Positions 23,823 through 37,004 of a stretch of DNA of 63,736 nt are shown in pieces; the stretch's first letter is position 1, and every line of letters begins with the position of its first letter. Origin of the DNA: Purshia tridentata. Lineage: Eukaryota; Streptophyta; Magnoliopsida; Rosales; Rosaceae. The stretch covers positions 1-63,736 of the forward strand of contig QANT01004440.1 of NCBI GenBank assembly GCA_003254885.1, in the 5' to 3' direction. The position numbers were made by a program, and so were the translations under genes. The notes beneath the pieces are model-generated. The model ran no database searches, was not told where the DNA came from, and was given only the letters and a program-made list of their open reading frames with translations.

Positions 23823-24608
23823 TTTATCTACTCGTTATCAATTAATTTCGAGTTGAATGCTTTAGTTCCTATATGATATATTTGAAATGTCAAACAGACC
23901 GAGCCGAGCAAGACACGGTAAAAAAATAGGTCAATAAACCGGCCCGTTTAAGGCACTACACAAGCACGAATAGCTTGGATCGTGCCGGATCTAAAATTTA
24001 TTTATATGGGTTGACACAAAAATACAATGAGCTTAATTTAAATAGGCTGCACCGGATCGGCCAGACACCTCCGCAGTAACGCGAGGAACAAGAATGCTTG
24101 ACTTGCCTGGATTCTTATAATATTTTGATTGAATGATTTCACAATCAAATTCTTAAATATATCGAATTGATTCCATAATGGACATTGAATATACTTTGGA
24201 ACAGAGTAATTGGGTAACATGATTATGATTATTAGTTAGTTTGACGAGGAGATTAAGATAGAGGAGAGGGCTCTCTTACCAAGTCAATTAAGGATCTGAT
24301 CGCGATTCCATGCATCCCTCTGTAAAGAAGGCGGCCTCTCCAATTCCCATCTCCAATCTCCAAACTCCAAAGTCAATGGTAAACACAGCTTGTTAAATAG
24401 ATTCCAAATTTTCTTGGCATTTTTATTTGGGAAGCATCACACCACCAAACGTTGCAATCAAGCTTCAAACACACTTACGACTTCCCTTTTCTTTTGATCA
24501 ATTCAACATCTTCCCCAAGCCGCAGTGAAAGGGTGATGAGACTCGGCGAGTTCACAGTGTTTAAGCTCCCAACTATGCCTTTCCAAACCCCCACGAGGCC
24601 ATAATCTC
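23823..24608. other. Upstream region of the nitrate transporter gene
   Basis: No gene seen. The part at about 23880-24060 has scattered GCCGG and CCCG words of the kind found in degenerate plant repeats, but I could not define an element. The rest is probably the NRT2.5 promoter. Confidence 0.5.
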
Positions 24609-24616
24609 TTATATAT
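24609..24616 (+). promoter_or_regulatory. Likely TATA box of the NRT2.5-type gene
   Basis: TTATATAT lies about 160 bp before the ATG at 24775. The intervening sequence is A/C-rich leader without an upstream ATG in strong context. Confidence 0.4.
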
Positions 24617-24774
24617 TTGTCGCGAATACAAGTCACAGCCAAAACACACACCACCTATAATTTTGTATGTTTCTTCAGTAAGGCATATCAGCCGGCGTTA
24701 CTCAATACACAAAAACAAAAATATACAGCTTTATATTCAGCCAAGGTACACTAGTTGAGCAAAGGATAAACAAG

Positions 24775-27087
24775 ATGGAAGTTGAAGGAGGCCACACCGT
24801 GAAACATGAATCCCAGTCTCCAAAATTTGCTCTGCCAGTGGACTCAGACCACAAGGCCACAGAGTTCAGACTCTTCTCAATAGCCAAACCCCACATGCGC
24901 GCATTTCACTTGTCCTGGTTTTCATTCTTTATGTGTTTCGTCTCCTCCTTTGCTGCACCACCTCTCATGCCCATCATTCGTGACAACCTCAACCTCACTG
25001 CCTCTGACATCGGCAATGCAGGGATTGCATCAGTCTCGGGTGCAGTCTTCGCTCGAATAGCCATGGGGACTGCCTGTGACTTATTCGGACCCCGCCTCGC
25101 CTCTGCCGCACTCATCCTCCTCACTGCACCAGCAGTTTACTTCACCTCAATGGCCTCATCCCCAATCTCATTCCTCCTCGTTCGATTCTTCACAGGCTTC
25201 TCTTTAGCCACTTTCGTCTCGACCCAATTCTGGATGAGCTCCATGTTCTCCCCTCCAGTAGTTGGCACAGCCAATGGTGTTGCAGGCGGATGGGGAAACT
25301 TGGGCGGCGGCGCAACCCAGCTCATCATGCCCCTTGTTTTCGGGCTCATTCGGGACATTGGTGCAGCCAAGTTCACAGCTTGGCGCATTGCATTCTTCAT
25401 CCCTGCCCTGCTTCAGACTCTGTCAGCATTTGCCATTCTGATATTTGGGCAGGACATGCCGGATGGGAATTTCCATGGCCTGCGGAAAACTGGGGACATA
25501 CCAAAAGACAAATTCTCAAGCGTTTTCTATCATGGGGTCTCAAATTACAGAGGATGGATTCTGGCATTGACTTATGGGTACTGCTTTGGGGTGGAGCTGA
25601 CAGTGGACAACATAATAGCAGAGTACTTCTATGACAGATTCAATTTGAGTCTCCACACTGCAGGAATCATAGCAGCAACTTTTGGGTTGGCAAATGTGGT
25701 TTCTAGGCCAGGAGGAGGGATACTCTCAGATGTGGTGGCAAAGAGGTTTGGGATGAGGGGGAGGCTGTGGACCTTGTGGTTGGTGCAAACCTTTGGGGGT
25801 GTCCTCTGTGTCATTCTTGGGCAGGTGGATTCTTTGAGTGCATCCATTGCTGTCATGCTCTTGTTTTCCTTGTTTGTCCAAGGTGCGTGTGGGCTTACAT
25901 TTGGGGTGGTTCCTTTTGTCTCCAGAAGGTACGTTTAATTTCCACACTTACTTTTCCCATGATTTAAGTTTCTCTAAATTACTGCCTTCTATAAGATCCA
26001 GGTACATCTTTAGACACTCTGATAGTTCTTTGTGACCAAAGCCTATAGCGATCCCGAGCAAAGTAGTATAATATCATATAGTGCTTCATCCAGTATGCCA
26101 TTCAATTTCCAAAATCATCAGTTTTCACTCAAACAAAGCCAAAAAAACCATCAGTTGAGAGTTTTGACTGTTAGGAAGCATCAAATGTTATGTATCAGAA
26201 CAAACTTAAGAATTCTTCTGGTTTTGGAGAAGAAAAGATTTAAGAATTACAAGGAATGTCATCCTTAGCTTGGAGTACTTCAACTGGTCAAACAACATTA
26301 ATTATCTAACAGATTATTAATAGTAATGCACCATTCTCAACTATGTAATAAAGTGATGAGCTAATTGCCACAGAAACATTGATTAATACTGTCAAAGTTT
26401 TAGTGGAAGATATTTAATTTCATCCCTCTACTGTCAGACTGGAAAGATGAAAACTTTCACCCATTAAATTCTCTAGTATGCCATGTGGATTTCTTTAAAT
26501 GATAAACAACACAATTTCACATGAGATTGTGGATAAGTTGTCATAACTCACTCAAACTAATTCAAACTCCATGGTTGGTTGTGCACAGAAACTTCCTTCA
26601 TTATTTGTCTCTAAAAACTATGCCTAGTTTTCTTACTCAAAATGCATCAGTTTTCATATTTAAGCCCACAGAATAAAAATTTTATTCATTCCCCCTTCTT
26701 TTATTCCCAAATTTCAGGTCATTGGGGGTCATATCTGGCATGACAGGAGGTGGTGGAAATGTGGGTGCAGTTCTGACCCAACTGATATTTTTCAAAGGAT
26801 CCAGATACTCGAAAGAAACAGGGATTACTTTAATGGGAATCATGATCATATGCTGCACCCTCCCAATGGCCTTCATATACTTCCCACAATGGGGTGGCAT
26901 GTTCTGTGGTCCATCCAAAATCAATGCCACAGAAGAAGACTACTACTTGTCTGAATGGAGTTCAAAGGAAAAGGACAAGGGTTTTCACCAATCAAGCGTG
27001 AAATTTGCTGAGAACAGCAGAAGCGAAAGAGGAAAAGCTGACTCAGAAACCAGGCCCTCAGATGATACTTCACCAACACATGTTTAG
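24775..27087 (+). CDS. NRT2.5: High-affinity nitrate transporter, NRT2.5 type
   Basis: Plasma-membrane proton/nitrate symporter of the NNP branch of the major facilitator superfamily; NRT2 proteins generally need the partner NAR2/NRT3.1. Two exons, 24775-25928 and 26718-27087, are joined by a 789-bp GT-AG intron that splits the second arginine of VSRRSLG; the product is 507 residues. Family marks: [15 protein letters not shown] opening the first membrane segment, the MFS loop motif [11 protein letters not shown] (residues about 100-110), and two NNP signatures, [12 protein letters not shown] (about 171-182) and [12 protein letters not shown] after the splice site. Twelve hydrophobic segments can be followed. 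The N-terminus MEVEGG...[18 protein letters not shown] and the C-terminal [19 protein letters not shown]...SERG resemble Arabidopsis NRT2.5 more than NRT2.1/2.2/2.4, from memory. In Arabidopsis NRT2.5 is induced by long nitrogen starvation. Confidence 0.92.
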
Positions 27088-28772
27088 TTTAGCTACTGCA
27101 TGCATCAATGTCTCAAGCTCAAAATAATGATTGTGTATAGCTTTTAAATTGTTCAATTAAGCACTATTTTAGTTTAAGCAAATTATTTAGGACCGTTTTT
27201 GCAGGTGTCAATATTGTTACCTCTAGGCTCTAGCTAGGCCATGTATACCTGCCTCTTTGTAATTTAAGCTTCCATCTGATTTAAGTTCCTCAACAAAAAA
27301 ATATGAACATGTAACTTTCCTTTTCTGCTTATATATGAAAGCAATGCATGAACTTCATGGCCTCCAATTTCCTGTCCTTGTTTTGGGTCGCAGATTTCAA
27401 TGGACCTAGTCTCATGTTCGTTTGTTTTGGGCTGTCCAAAGCTATTTGTTTTAGTTCAACCTTACCAAGGGAGGATCTTACTTTACTGGTTAGACTTTTT
27501 CACTTAATTTCCACCTAAAATAATGCAAGATACAAGAAACTGTTTGACAAAGCCTGATCTGATATCAAATTTATGGAATAAATGTCATATCCATTGCAAT
27601 AATAGCAAAACTTTCATGGGATTTTCCCATTGGACCAAGTCCTATGGCCCATATATAACATGGATTGTCCCAATTCATATATTTCAAAAAGCATGTCACT
27701 GTTATTGACTGATATAGCATGTCTCTTGGGCTTTGGCATACTTATCCTTGGATTGAATGCCAAAAAATACATTTCCAAGAACAGGAAAATATCCAATCAA
27801 AACACAACTCACTATTCCCATTTTCTGTCAAACATGAAAAAACATGTAACATGGTGATCAAAGAGAGTGATACAAGAAGGAAATGGCAAGAAGTTGACAT
27901 GTGGCCACAAGTACTAGACTATGCTGAGGTAAAGTAACATCTTGGTAACACTACATGTTGCTTGCTAACACTTTGAAGTTGGAAATGCTAGGACCTCAAA
28001 CTTCTCTTCAAGCCAACCTCTGTGTCTAAGAGAAAGCAAAATGAATTTGTTAACAAATACTGTATTTGCTGAACGATTGGACAAAGGCACAAAGCCTGTA
28101 GTAATAATTGAGAGACAGAACGTAGGATCAGCAAAAAGGTTGCAGACAACACATCAGCTTTTATATATATATTTGTGTAAAAAAAAAACTGAAGGCCATG
28201 CCCATGCGCGTGCAATGAGGCCCTAAAGGCTGTGTTGGACGGCGCGCGCACCCACATCCTCATCCACCACCTCCACCTCCACCTCCACCTCCACATAAAC
28301 CCCCTCCTGCATCCAACTCAAAAGCTAAGTCACACCCACTCAAACGGGTCTGGGTCATAAAATATGCTTTCATCAGGTTCTTTTTGTAAAATCAAGGAGG
28401 AAGAAAACTCCAATATCGAGGGAATCAACATTGGGTATTTCGCACAACCATCTCATATTCAGTGCCTTGGTTGATGCCTTAGTTTGACCATAAGAATAAA
28501 GTTTGAGTTTTTGTGTCTGAAATTTTAGGTTTTGAAAGCTTTTGGCCTCCTTTTTCTTTTTCAGCGATTGAATGATGGAAGACTGTGCTAACCCATATCA
28601 CAATTCAGAATACAAAGACATTTTCTTATTCATATCACAAACTCAATTACATTACAAAAGGAAACACAAAGTCTACACCATCACCTTCACACAGTAAAAA
28701 CATGTAGTAGAAGGGAAGCTCATCAAAGCCGAAAAAGAAGCCACTAAAAATACCTAGAACATTTTTTTTTTT
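27088..28772. other. Intergenic region between two convergent genes
   Basis: Holds the 3' ends of the nitrate transporter (left) and polygalacturonase (right) genes. The one clear repeat is a hexamer run of CCACCT at about 28263-28297. No coding sequence was recognised. Confidence 0.6.
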
Positions 28773-31037
28773 CTAACACACGCGCTCGTGTGACTTTGCT
28801 AATTTTCTGGCTGGACCACCATCTCTTCTCAAGCAGTAGTCTATGCTTGAAGGAACTAATGGGGCTTGTGTTTTCCCATAAGTGTTCAAACACAAAGCTT
28901 GCTGAAATCTCTGGTGCCCAGGTGTGGGCTTAAGCTGAATGTCAATGAGGTCCACATCTGTGCATGGAATGACATTGCTACAAGCCAGGTGAATAGGCTG
29001 AACAGAATAAGTCCCAAATATCTGGTCATACTTAACACCTGAGATTGCTACAGCTCCTGTTTGGTTCTTGCACAATTTCTTGTCACAGTAGTACTGGTCT
29101 ATCACTATGGGAACCTTCACATTGGAAACTTGAATATTGGAAAATGACACATTCTTCACTGACCCAATTCCCCCCTGTAAATGGTTTAATCAGAAATATT
29201 TAAATTTGGACAAAAAACGAAATCCAGAAAATCAATGCAAGTACTTATTAACTTTGATATATACCTGCCAAGTTTTAATTCGAACTCCTGATGGAGTGTT
29301 CTGAAATGAGATGTCCTTGACAATGATGTTTGACACACATGCAACACTTTTGTCTTTTCCCAGTCCTCCTAGGCTGTAATATATGAGAAACAAAAAGATA
29401 AAAAAACACATACTATATATGAAATATAATTATATATATAATTAAATTGGTGATAGGCATACCTTATGCCATGTCCAGGGCCGCAATTAATATGATGAAC
29501 ATGAACATTAGAGCAGCCAGTTTGTATGGATACACAGTCATCTCCTGTTAAAAAGAGAAACCACAAATCTTAGAATTTAATAATGTGAAGCACTTCAGGT
29601 CCACAGAGTGGCCAGAGAATTGAAAAAGTTAAAGTTGGCAAGTTGCAATTTGTTTTTCTTGTTCCTGCAACTGCTTGCTCCAAAAGTTATGGTTTGAGTG
29701 ACAGTTTACAGTTTAAAAGAGTTTCTGGGCCACCATTTGTTTCTATTTTTTTTTCCTCGTACAATTCCAAGTGCGCGATGCACCATGTAGGCACTAACCA
29801 CTGACCTAGTACTTTTGGTCGCTGGGTGGCATCCCAATTAAATTTTCCTTTTTTAATTTTTTCATTTTCTGCTAGTATAGTATGGCTTGATTCTTACCAC
29901 AGCTGATGCTAGAATGCTGAATTTCCACATTTTGGGTGTTCTGCAAGTGAATGCCATCAGTATTTGGGCTATCCTCTGGCGAAGATATGTTGATATTGTT
30001 AACTTTGATCCACCCTGAGCTGTCAAATTTTAAATGGCACTGAGGGCTGTTTATGATTTTGATGTTGCGAACTGTGACATTGTAGCTTGCATAGAATCTC
30101 AAAGCCTGCATGTAATGAAGAAACAGAGCTAAAAATGTCATATTATCATCTAGTTATATATCATGATTAAGAAACCAGAAAAAGAAAAGAAACATTACAG
30201 TGGGTTTCATCTCCGGAATGTGTTTGGACCTCTTCTGCGAGTAATAGACTGGGCGAGAGGAACTAGTCCACCAGTCAGAGCCCTGGCCATCAACAACACC
30301 ATTGCCCTGAATGGTGAAGTTGTTGACCCATTTGAAGTTTATCCATTGAAACAAACTGGATTTTGGCCAGGACCCAACTGCTGGAGGAGCCAAGAGAGTT
30401 CCTTCTATCTGTTTGATCACATTAATTTGGTTTGCATGTTAGGCAGATAGAAGTTATGAAATATGATAAACTGATGAAAAGGAAGAGAAAGCAAAATAAT
30501 TTACCTGAAGAACAAGGTGAGGCATACAAGACCGGCCTTCAAGAGTTATGGGGTTGATGAGGAACTTGAAGCCTGAAGGGATTTCTATAGTAGCCCCACT
30601 AACTTTGCAGGCAGCTTTCCATGCTGCTACAAGTGCCTGATCAGTTGACATTTCAAGAAAATTAGAATCTACATGTTTTAACCTCCTCTCTTCTTCTCAA
30701 GCACACACGCACACACAATGCAATCACATAAGTAGCACACACTTAGTCATTGTTTTACCTTGGAATCGTCGGAGACTCCATCGCCCTTTGCCCCGAAGGA
30801 CAAGACAGAGAAAGTGGTGTTAGAACCAAAATGAGGAAGAGGAGCTGGCAAATGTGAATCATTGCCATTGCCACTGCCACTTTCACTGCCACCCTTACCT
30901 TTATGATGTTTATGTGGTTTGCTCTTCTTGATTTGGTTTTTTCTTGCCTCAACTGAAATTATACAGAATGTGACAAAGAGAATGAAAAACAAAACCAGCA
31001 GAGTAGATGAATTTTTGCTTCTCTTCATGATCTGCAT
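28773..31037 (-). CDS. Polygalacturonase, GH28 family (At1g48100-like)
   Basis: Secreted pectin-degrading hydrolase acting on demethylated homogalacturonan in the cell wall. Exons read right to left: 30759-31037, 30505-30636, 30199-30408, 29898-30105, 29463-29544, about 29266-29373, 28773-29174; about 473 residues. The length of the sixth exon came out one base short in my hand count, so that boundary is uncertain. The N-terminus has a signal peptide ([19 protein letters not shown]). Next comes an unusual linker rich in Lys, His, Ser and Gly (about residues 33-60). The GH28 beta-helix then starts at [16 protein letters not shown]. Catalytic motifs are all present: SPNTDGIH, then GDDCVSIQ, then GPGHGIS, then the RIKTW-type motif. 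At the C-terminus, cysteine pairs and YDQIFGTYS fit plant exon-rich polygalacturonases. Closest to the clade with At1g48100, from memory. Confidence 0.92.
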
Positions 31038-31932
31038 TTTAAGCTTTATGGCTGCTTAGAGCAGAGAAATACTCTTATTTCTGGACTTCAGGAAGCACTC
31101 TGCTTGAAGCAGCAGGGCATGCAAGGTAGTTATAGACAGTTTAAGTAGGGGTCTTTTACGAAAATAACCTTGCTAGGTTTCTTTAATTCATAAATACCCT
31201 TCTACCTAGAATCTAAATTTTGTTTTAGACTGCTTTTAATTAACTATAAGTAATGTATGCCATTTAAGTGAGCTCTGAGTCATGAGTCATGTATTCCTCT
31301 ACATTAATCTTGAACTATTATTAGCTGTCTTCCAAGTAAATTAGTTATAGTTTAAAATCTCATTTGAACTAAATTAGCTCTCTTTGAATGACTACTCCCA
31401 TATAACCCCAATCATGTTTTAAACCATTAAGTCTTTGTGGTATAAAAAATGGTATAATTAGTCATACCATATAATAAAACCTGTGTGCTATAGTTAATCA
31501 TGCCATTTCCCGTTCCCTTCTAAGTTCTAAGCTGCATATAAATGATTGATGAGTTGGTATATTCTCTCTTTTTTATACATGTCTCATCATTGGAAATTGC
31601 AGTTCTTAAAAAGAACAATCCATTGTTTAGTTGAGTGGAAGTTGGATGAGGAAAAATTATTTATTTGGATAGGAACTTGGATAACATTCTTAATTAAGCC
31701 TTAAATAATCTGGTATTATAATTAATAAGGAGGTGCTGGAATGATCTAAAGGGCGATGATCTGGATTCCTACATTGATGAACAGAACAGGGTTGTCTTTC
31801 TATGTGAGAAAAACAATTTTATTCTCAAGGGATAACATATATTGGCATTTCTGGAGTACTGGCACCTATATATGACCTAACCTTTTATATTATGAGGGTC
31901 ATCCAAAACCCAAAAGTACATAGAAAATGGAA
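31038..31932. other. Polygalacturonase upstream region
   Basis: On the minus strand CTATAACTA at 31127-31135 is a plausible TATA box about 90 bp before the ATG at 31037. The remainder is AT-rich and I see no gene. Confidence 0.5.
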
Positions 31933-32870
31933 GTATATTAAAGAAAGAAAGAAAGAATGGTGTTCACCTCACAATCCACAAATGAATGTTTCTCATTCCT
32001 GGATCACTTTAATTTTCATGGAGAGTCCAAAAGAGAACCCAAAGAAGGGAGGGTAGGTTGTCCTAGGTTCGTAGTTCGAGCAGACAAATCATAGTTGGTC
32101 ATATTGTTAGGACTGATAGCTTAATAACCTCACCAGTCTTACACCTGCAATGAATACAAAAATGGAATGGCCCAGAAGAATTTACACAATCAACCAACAC
32201 AGATTTATAGTGGTTCGGCTCAACTGCCTACATCCACTTTCACACCCACTTTCACTAATTCAATGGAAGAAATTACAAAGGAGTATGGATCAGCTGATAC
32301 CACATACATCTATGAATCTCTCTTTTACACCTCTCTCTGTTCCTTTGCTTTGGCTCTCTCTAACACACACTCTCTGCTTGCTCTTCGTAATAGCAGGTTC
32401 CTCTGCTTCACAGAAAGGGAATGCAGCAGCCCTGAGTATTTCTTCGCACAAAGAAAAAAAATAAAACACCCAGCACACACATCCCTTTTTTCTGATGAAA
32501 CCTATCTTCTATATCTCAGCCTTTTTCTTCTTAGGATCCGCTACATGCCCCGACAGCAAAGGAAAGAAAGGAATATCATGATCAGAAAGAAAAAGAAAGG
32601 GATGGCTGAAATGATGCTGTAAGAGAGTGGGTGGGCCCCCTGCACAATATAAAATTGTTTTGAGCTCCACCAATCATAACACATATTCCAGCACCGACTT
32701 ATCTGTGACTGTGAGCCTTATATATATTACATTTATTCATAGAGCAGAATATGTATCAACTGACCAAAGCTAGCACATTGCACATATATATATTTTGCAG
32801 GAGGAAGGCAAAAAGGAGACTGTAATGGAATTGAAAAAGTGGGGACTTTCACTGCTCTTTTTGTTTTGGC
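31933..32870. repeat. First copy of a 356-bp duplicated segment, split by a solo LTR
   Basis: Bases 31933-32104 and 32687-32870 together (356 bp) match 37616-37971 at about 99 percent; I noted four substitutions. This copy is interrupted by the solo LTR at 32105-32681. It ends exactly at the N at 32871, whereas the other copy continues into unrelated sequence. No coding content was recognised. Confidence 0.85.
32105..32681 (-). mobile_element. Solo LTR of a Ty1/copia element
   Basis: 577 bp with TG...CA ends (TGTTAGGACTG to CATAACA as read on the plus strand). It is about 95-96 percent identical to the LTR of the broken copia element at 37007-37579. A perfect 5-bp target-site duplication CATAT flanks it (32100-32104 and 32682-32686). 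The uninterrupted paralogous site at about 37786-37790 carries a single CATAT. Because both flanks belong to the same target, this LTR is not the missing partner of the nearby internal region but the product of LTR-LTR recombination. Confidence 0.88.
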
Positions 32871-32871
32871 N
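32871..32871. other. Single N, likely assembly join
   Basis: The N sits exactly where the first 356-bp duplicate stops and the copia coding sequence begins, within a polyprotein codon. The missing end of the polymerase gene, the polypurine tract and the other LTR should lie here. It therefore most likely marks a gap of unknown size rather than one ambiguous base. Confidence 0.75.
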
Positions 32872-34380
32872 AAGTGATAGCACCTCATCTTCTAACAAGG
32901 ATCTGACGAAGTGATAACGAAGTCCTATATGCTTGGTCCTTGAATGAAATGCAGAATTTTTGGCCAGATGTATTGCACTCTGACTGTCACTATGCAAAAC
33001 ACTTATCTCCTGACAAAGACCTAATTCTGCCAGTAGACCTTGTAACCATATCATCTCTTTGCTCGCCTCTGTCACAGCTATGTACTCAGCCTCTGTAGTT
33101 GATAAGGCAACAACCTTCTGTATTTGCGAGATCCAACTAACAGCAGTTGTACCCACTATAAAGACATAACCGGTAGTACTCCTGTAGTGGTCTACCTCAC
33201 CAGCAAAGTCTGCATCAACAAATCCCTGTAGTTTCAGCTTGCCTTTTTCAAAGCATAAGCATTTGTTAGCATTTCCTCGTAGATACCTCAGTATCCATTT
33301 TACTGCCTCCCAATGTCGCCTTCCAGGATTTTTCATAAATCTGCTCACAACTCCCACTGCGTGAGCGATGTCTGGTCTTGTATAAACCATGGCATACATC
33401 AGACTTCCAATGGCTGAGGCATATGGGACCTTAGCCATGAAGTTGCTATCATCCTCTGATTTGGGACTTTGGTCCTTGGATAGCCGGAAATGATTGGCCA
33501 AAGGTGTGCTAACTGCTTTAGCACTACTCATGTTGAACCTCTTAAGAACTCGACTGATGTACTCAGCCTGAGACAACTGCAAGATACCCTTATGCTTGTC
33601 TCTGTAAATCCTCATTCCAAGAATCTGATTTGCTGCACCCAAATCTTTCATATCAAACTCATTTGACAATTTCTTCTTCAATTTCTTGATTTCGTCCATA
33701 TCTGAACTAGCGACTAACATGTCGTCAACATAGAGTAGCAAAATAATATAGCTAGATTTGAACCCCTTGAAGTAGCAACAATGATCAGCGTTGCACTTGT
33801 AGTAGCCATTTTTCTGCATGAACCCATCAAATTTCTTGTACCACTGCCTCGGAGCTTGTTTTAAACCATACAAGCTCTTTTTCAGCTTGCACACAAGTCC
33901 TTCTTTTCCTTTTACTATGAAACCTTCTGGTTGTTGCATATATATCTCCTCCTCTAAGTCACCGTGAAGGAAAGCAGTCTTCACATCTAGCTGCTCAAGG
34001 TGCAAATCCTCTGCTGCAACAATGCTTAGAACTGACCGAATGGTAGTTAGTTTCACAACTGGTGAAAAAATGTCGGTGTAGTCAATTCTTTCCTTTTGCT
34101 GAAAGCCTTTGACCACCAGTCTTGCCTTGTGTCTTTTGGAACCATTGTGCTCTTCTTTGACTCGATATACCCATTTATTGTGCAAAGCTTTCTTTCCTTT
34201 GGGCAACTTGGCTAGTTCCCAAGTCTTGTTTGAGATAAGTGAATTCATCTCATCTTTCATTGCAAGCTCCCACTTGATAGCATTCTCCACCTGACATGCC
34301 TCATCATAGCATTCAGGTTCACCTCCATCAGTGAGCAACATGTAGTTCATGTACCTTTTGTTTGGTACATGAGGCCGAGA

Positions 34381-34806
34381 AGATCTCCTAGGTCCAGGAG
34401 AAGGAGATAAGGGATGCGGTGCATCAAAATGCTGGGAACTACTCTCTGTCACAAATTCCACTAGTTGGGGGTTCTCATTTATCTGTTCTTCCACACTATT
34501 TTCTGGAATATCATCCAAATGAACATAGACAGGATCACTCTTTGCTGGGGTTGTTGTATTTCTATCTTTATACATCACCTTTTCATTGAATATAGATCTC
34601 CTAGGTCCAGGAGGAGGAGATAAGGGATGTGGTGCATCACAATGCTGGGAACTACTCTCTGTCACAAATTCCTCTAGTTGGGGGTTCTCATTTATCTGTT
34701 CTTCCACACTATTTTCTGGAATATCATCCAAATGAACATAGACAGGATCACTCTTTGCTGGGGTTGTTGTGTTTCTATCTTTATACATCACATTTTCATT
34801 GAATAT
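34381..34806 (-). repeat. 213-bp in-frame tandem duplication inside copia pol
   Basis: Two adjacent copies starting AGATCTCCTAGGTCCAGG at 34381 and 34594. Each encodes the same 71-residue linker segment containing SDPVYVHLDDIPENSVEEQ, with few differences. The multiple-of-three length keeps the reading frame. Confidence 0.9.
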
Positions 34807-34813
34807 AGCATCT

Positions 34814-34920
34814 CGGCTTCTGATCACCCTTTTGTTTTGGTCATCCCAGAATCTATAACCAAAATACGGCTTCTAATCACCTTTTTGTTTTGGTCATCCC
34901 AAAATCTATAACCAAAATCA
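34814..34920 (-). repeat. 53-bp tandem duplication in copia pol
   Basis: CGGCTTCTGATCACC at 34814 recurs as CGGCTTCTAATCACC at 34867, each followed by the same 40 bases. The unit is not a multiple of three, so it breaks the reading frame between integrase and reverse transcriptase. Confidence 0.9.
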
Positions 34921-36992
34921 TCTCCACCATATCCAATGAAAATGCATTTTAGTGATTTTGAATCAAGCTTACTCCTAGCTTGATCACTAATATGCACATA
35001 TGAAACACACCCGAAAACTTTCAAATGAAAAAGTTTTATTTCTTTACCTCTCCATACTTCTTCTGGTATTTTGAGCTCCAATGGTACTGATGGTCCAAGG
35101 TTGATCAGGTAAGCTGCTGTATTAATTGCCTCTGCCCAGAATTGCTTGGGTAAACCAGCTTGTATACGCATGCTTCTAGCTCTCTCAGTTAATGTACGGT
35201 TCATCCGTTCTGCCACACCGTTCTGTTGAGGTGTCCCTGGCAAAGTCTTCTCTAATCTGATTCCATTTGAATAACAATACTGTTTGAAGCCAGTATCATT
35301 TTATTCACCCCCGTTGTCTGATCTCAACTTCTTAATTTTTAAACCTGTCTCATTCTCCACCATGACTTTCCACTTCTTGAACGCTTCAAATACTTCAGAT
35401 TTTTGCTTCAAAAAATAGACCCATACCTTTCTAGAATGGTCATCAATGAAGGTCACAAAGTATGACTTCCCGCCAATAGATGAGACTGATGCTGGACCCC
35501 AGACATCCGTGTGAACTAACTCAAGTTTCTCTAACTTTGGAGTTCTGCCACCCATTTTGAAACTAACTCTTTTTTGCTTTCCATATATGCAATTTTCGCA
35601 CAAGTCAATATCAACTGACTGTAGACCCGTTAGCTTCCCCTTCGAGTGCATGACCTTGAGTCCTTTTTCACTCATGTGACCAAGTCTCTGGTGCCAGAGG
35701 TTAGGATCCTCTTTGATTGTAGCAACTGAAATTGATCCACATGCATCTGTCGTCATGTAGAGAGTACCAATTTTCTTGCCACGAGCAATAGTCATTGCAC
35801 CTCCAGATACCTTCCACATATTATTATTGAAGGTTGTAACATATCCTTCATTTGCCAATTGACTCACTGAGATCAGGTTCTTTCTCAAGTCAGGAATGTG
35901 CCTGACATCTTCCAATTTCCATACAGACCCATTTAGATTAATCTGTACATCACCCTTACCGACACATCGCAGGGCTGATCATCACCAAGATAAACTTTTC
36001 CAAGGTTGCCTGGTACATATCTCTTAAAGGCTTCTTTGTTTGAGGTGGCATGAAATGATGCCCCGGAATCCAATACCCATGCCTCTGTTTTGTTTTCCAA
36101 AGAACATATCAGTGCGTCATCATCTCCAGAAGTAGTAGCAACATTTACTTCAGTCTTCTTTTCTGAATCTTTCTTTGGAGCTTTACACTGATTTCTATAG
36201 TGTCCAGTCTTACCACAATTCCAACACTCAATGGTCTTTGAGTTATTCTGGTTTTGAGAATTGTTGAATTTTCTGGGATTGCGAGACTCTGATCTGCCAT
36301 TCCTCGAGTGAGACTTGCCACGACCATTGCCTCTATTTGAATTTCTACTTCTTGTATCAAGGTTTAAAGCGGAACCAGATTGTGATGTTTCACCAGAGTC
36401 TTTTCTACGAATCTCCTCGCTTAATACCATATCTCTGATATCATCATATTGAAGCTTTTCTTTGCCAGCTGAATTACTCACCGCTGTTCTCATGGCCTCC
36501 CAACTATTTGGCAGTGAAGCCAGAACTATCAGAGCTCGAACCTCATCGTCAAAAACAATTTCAACAGAAGTTAATTGATTTACTATGGTGTTGAACTGGT
36601 TCAAATGTTCTGCCACTGAAGCATTTTCTGCCATCTTCAAATTAAACAATCTCTTCATCAGGTGTACCTTGTTATTTGCAGATGGTTTCTCATACATGCC
36701 AGACAAGATTGTCATTAGTTCTTCAGTGGTCTTTACGTTTCCCACGTTGTGTACTACACTTCTTGACAAAGTCAATCGAATAGCCCCTAGAACTTGTCTG
36801 TCAAGGACTTTCCAGTCTTCTACTGACATCGTGTCTGGTTTTGTACCCGTGAGAGGCTGATGCAGTTTCTTGCCATAGAGATAATCTTCAATTTGCATTT
36901 TCCAAAATCCAAAATCATTTCCGTCAAATTTTTCAACTCCAGACGCTGACATCTTTCCATCTTCTGCCATTGCTCCCACTCAAAACCTGAGT

Positions 36993-37004
36993 GCTCTGAT
37001 ACCA
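36993..37004 (-). other. Primer-binding site of the copia element
   Basis: On the minus strand TGGTATCAGAGC, two bases after the LTR end. This is the usual complement to the 3' end of initiator methionine tRNA. Confidence 0.9.

Larger units (their letters stand above)
32872..36979 (-). pseudogene. Broken copia gag-pol polyprotein gene
   Basis: Recognisable pieces in order: gag (opens at 36979), a CCHC zinc knuckle (CWNCGKTGHYRNQC, near 36170-36230), the protease DSGA motif (near 36060), integrase with its HHCC region and DDE core (35300-35720), reverse transcriptase with YVDD (near 33740) and RNase H up to the N. Lesions seen: a one-base loss near 35968 between protease and integrase; an in-frame TAA at 35301-35303 inside the integrase core; a 53-bp tandem duplication at about 34814-34920 that shifts the frame; and an in-frame 213-bp (71-codon) tandem duplication at about 34381-34806 in the linker before the reverse transcriptase. 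The 3' end is missing. It cannot make a full polyprotein. Confidence 0.92.

Noticed and set aside
32150..32622. Plus-strand frames of 104-151 codons
   Set aside because: They lie in the solo LTR and recur in the other LTR; they are not host genes.
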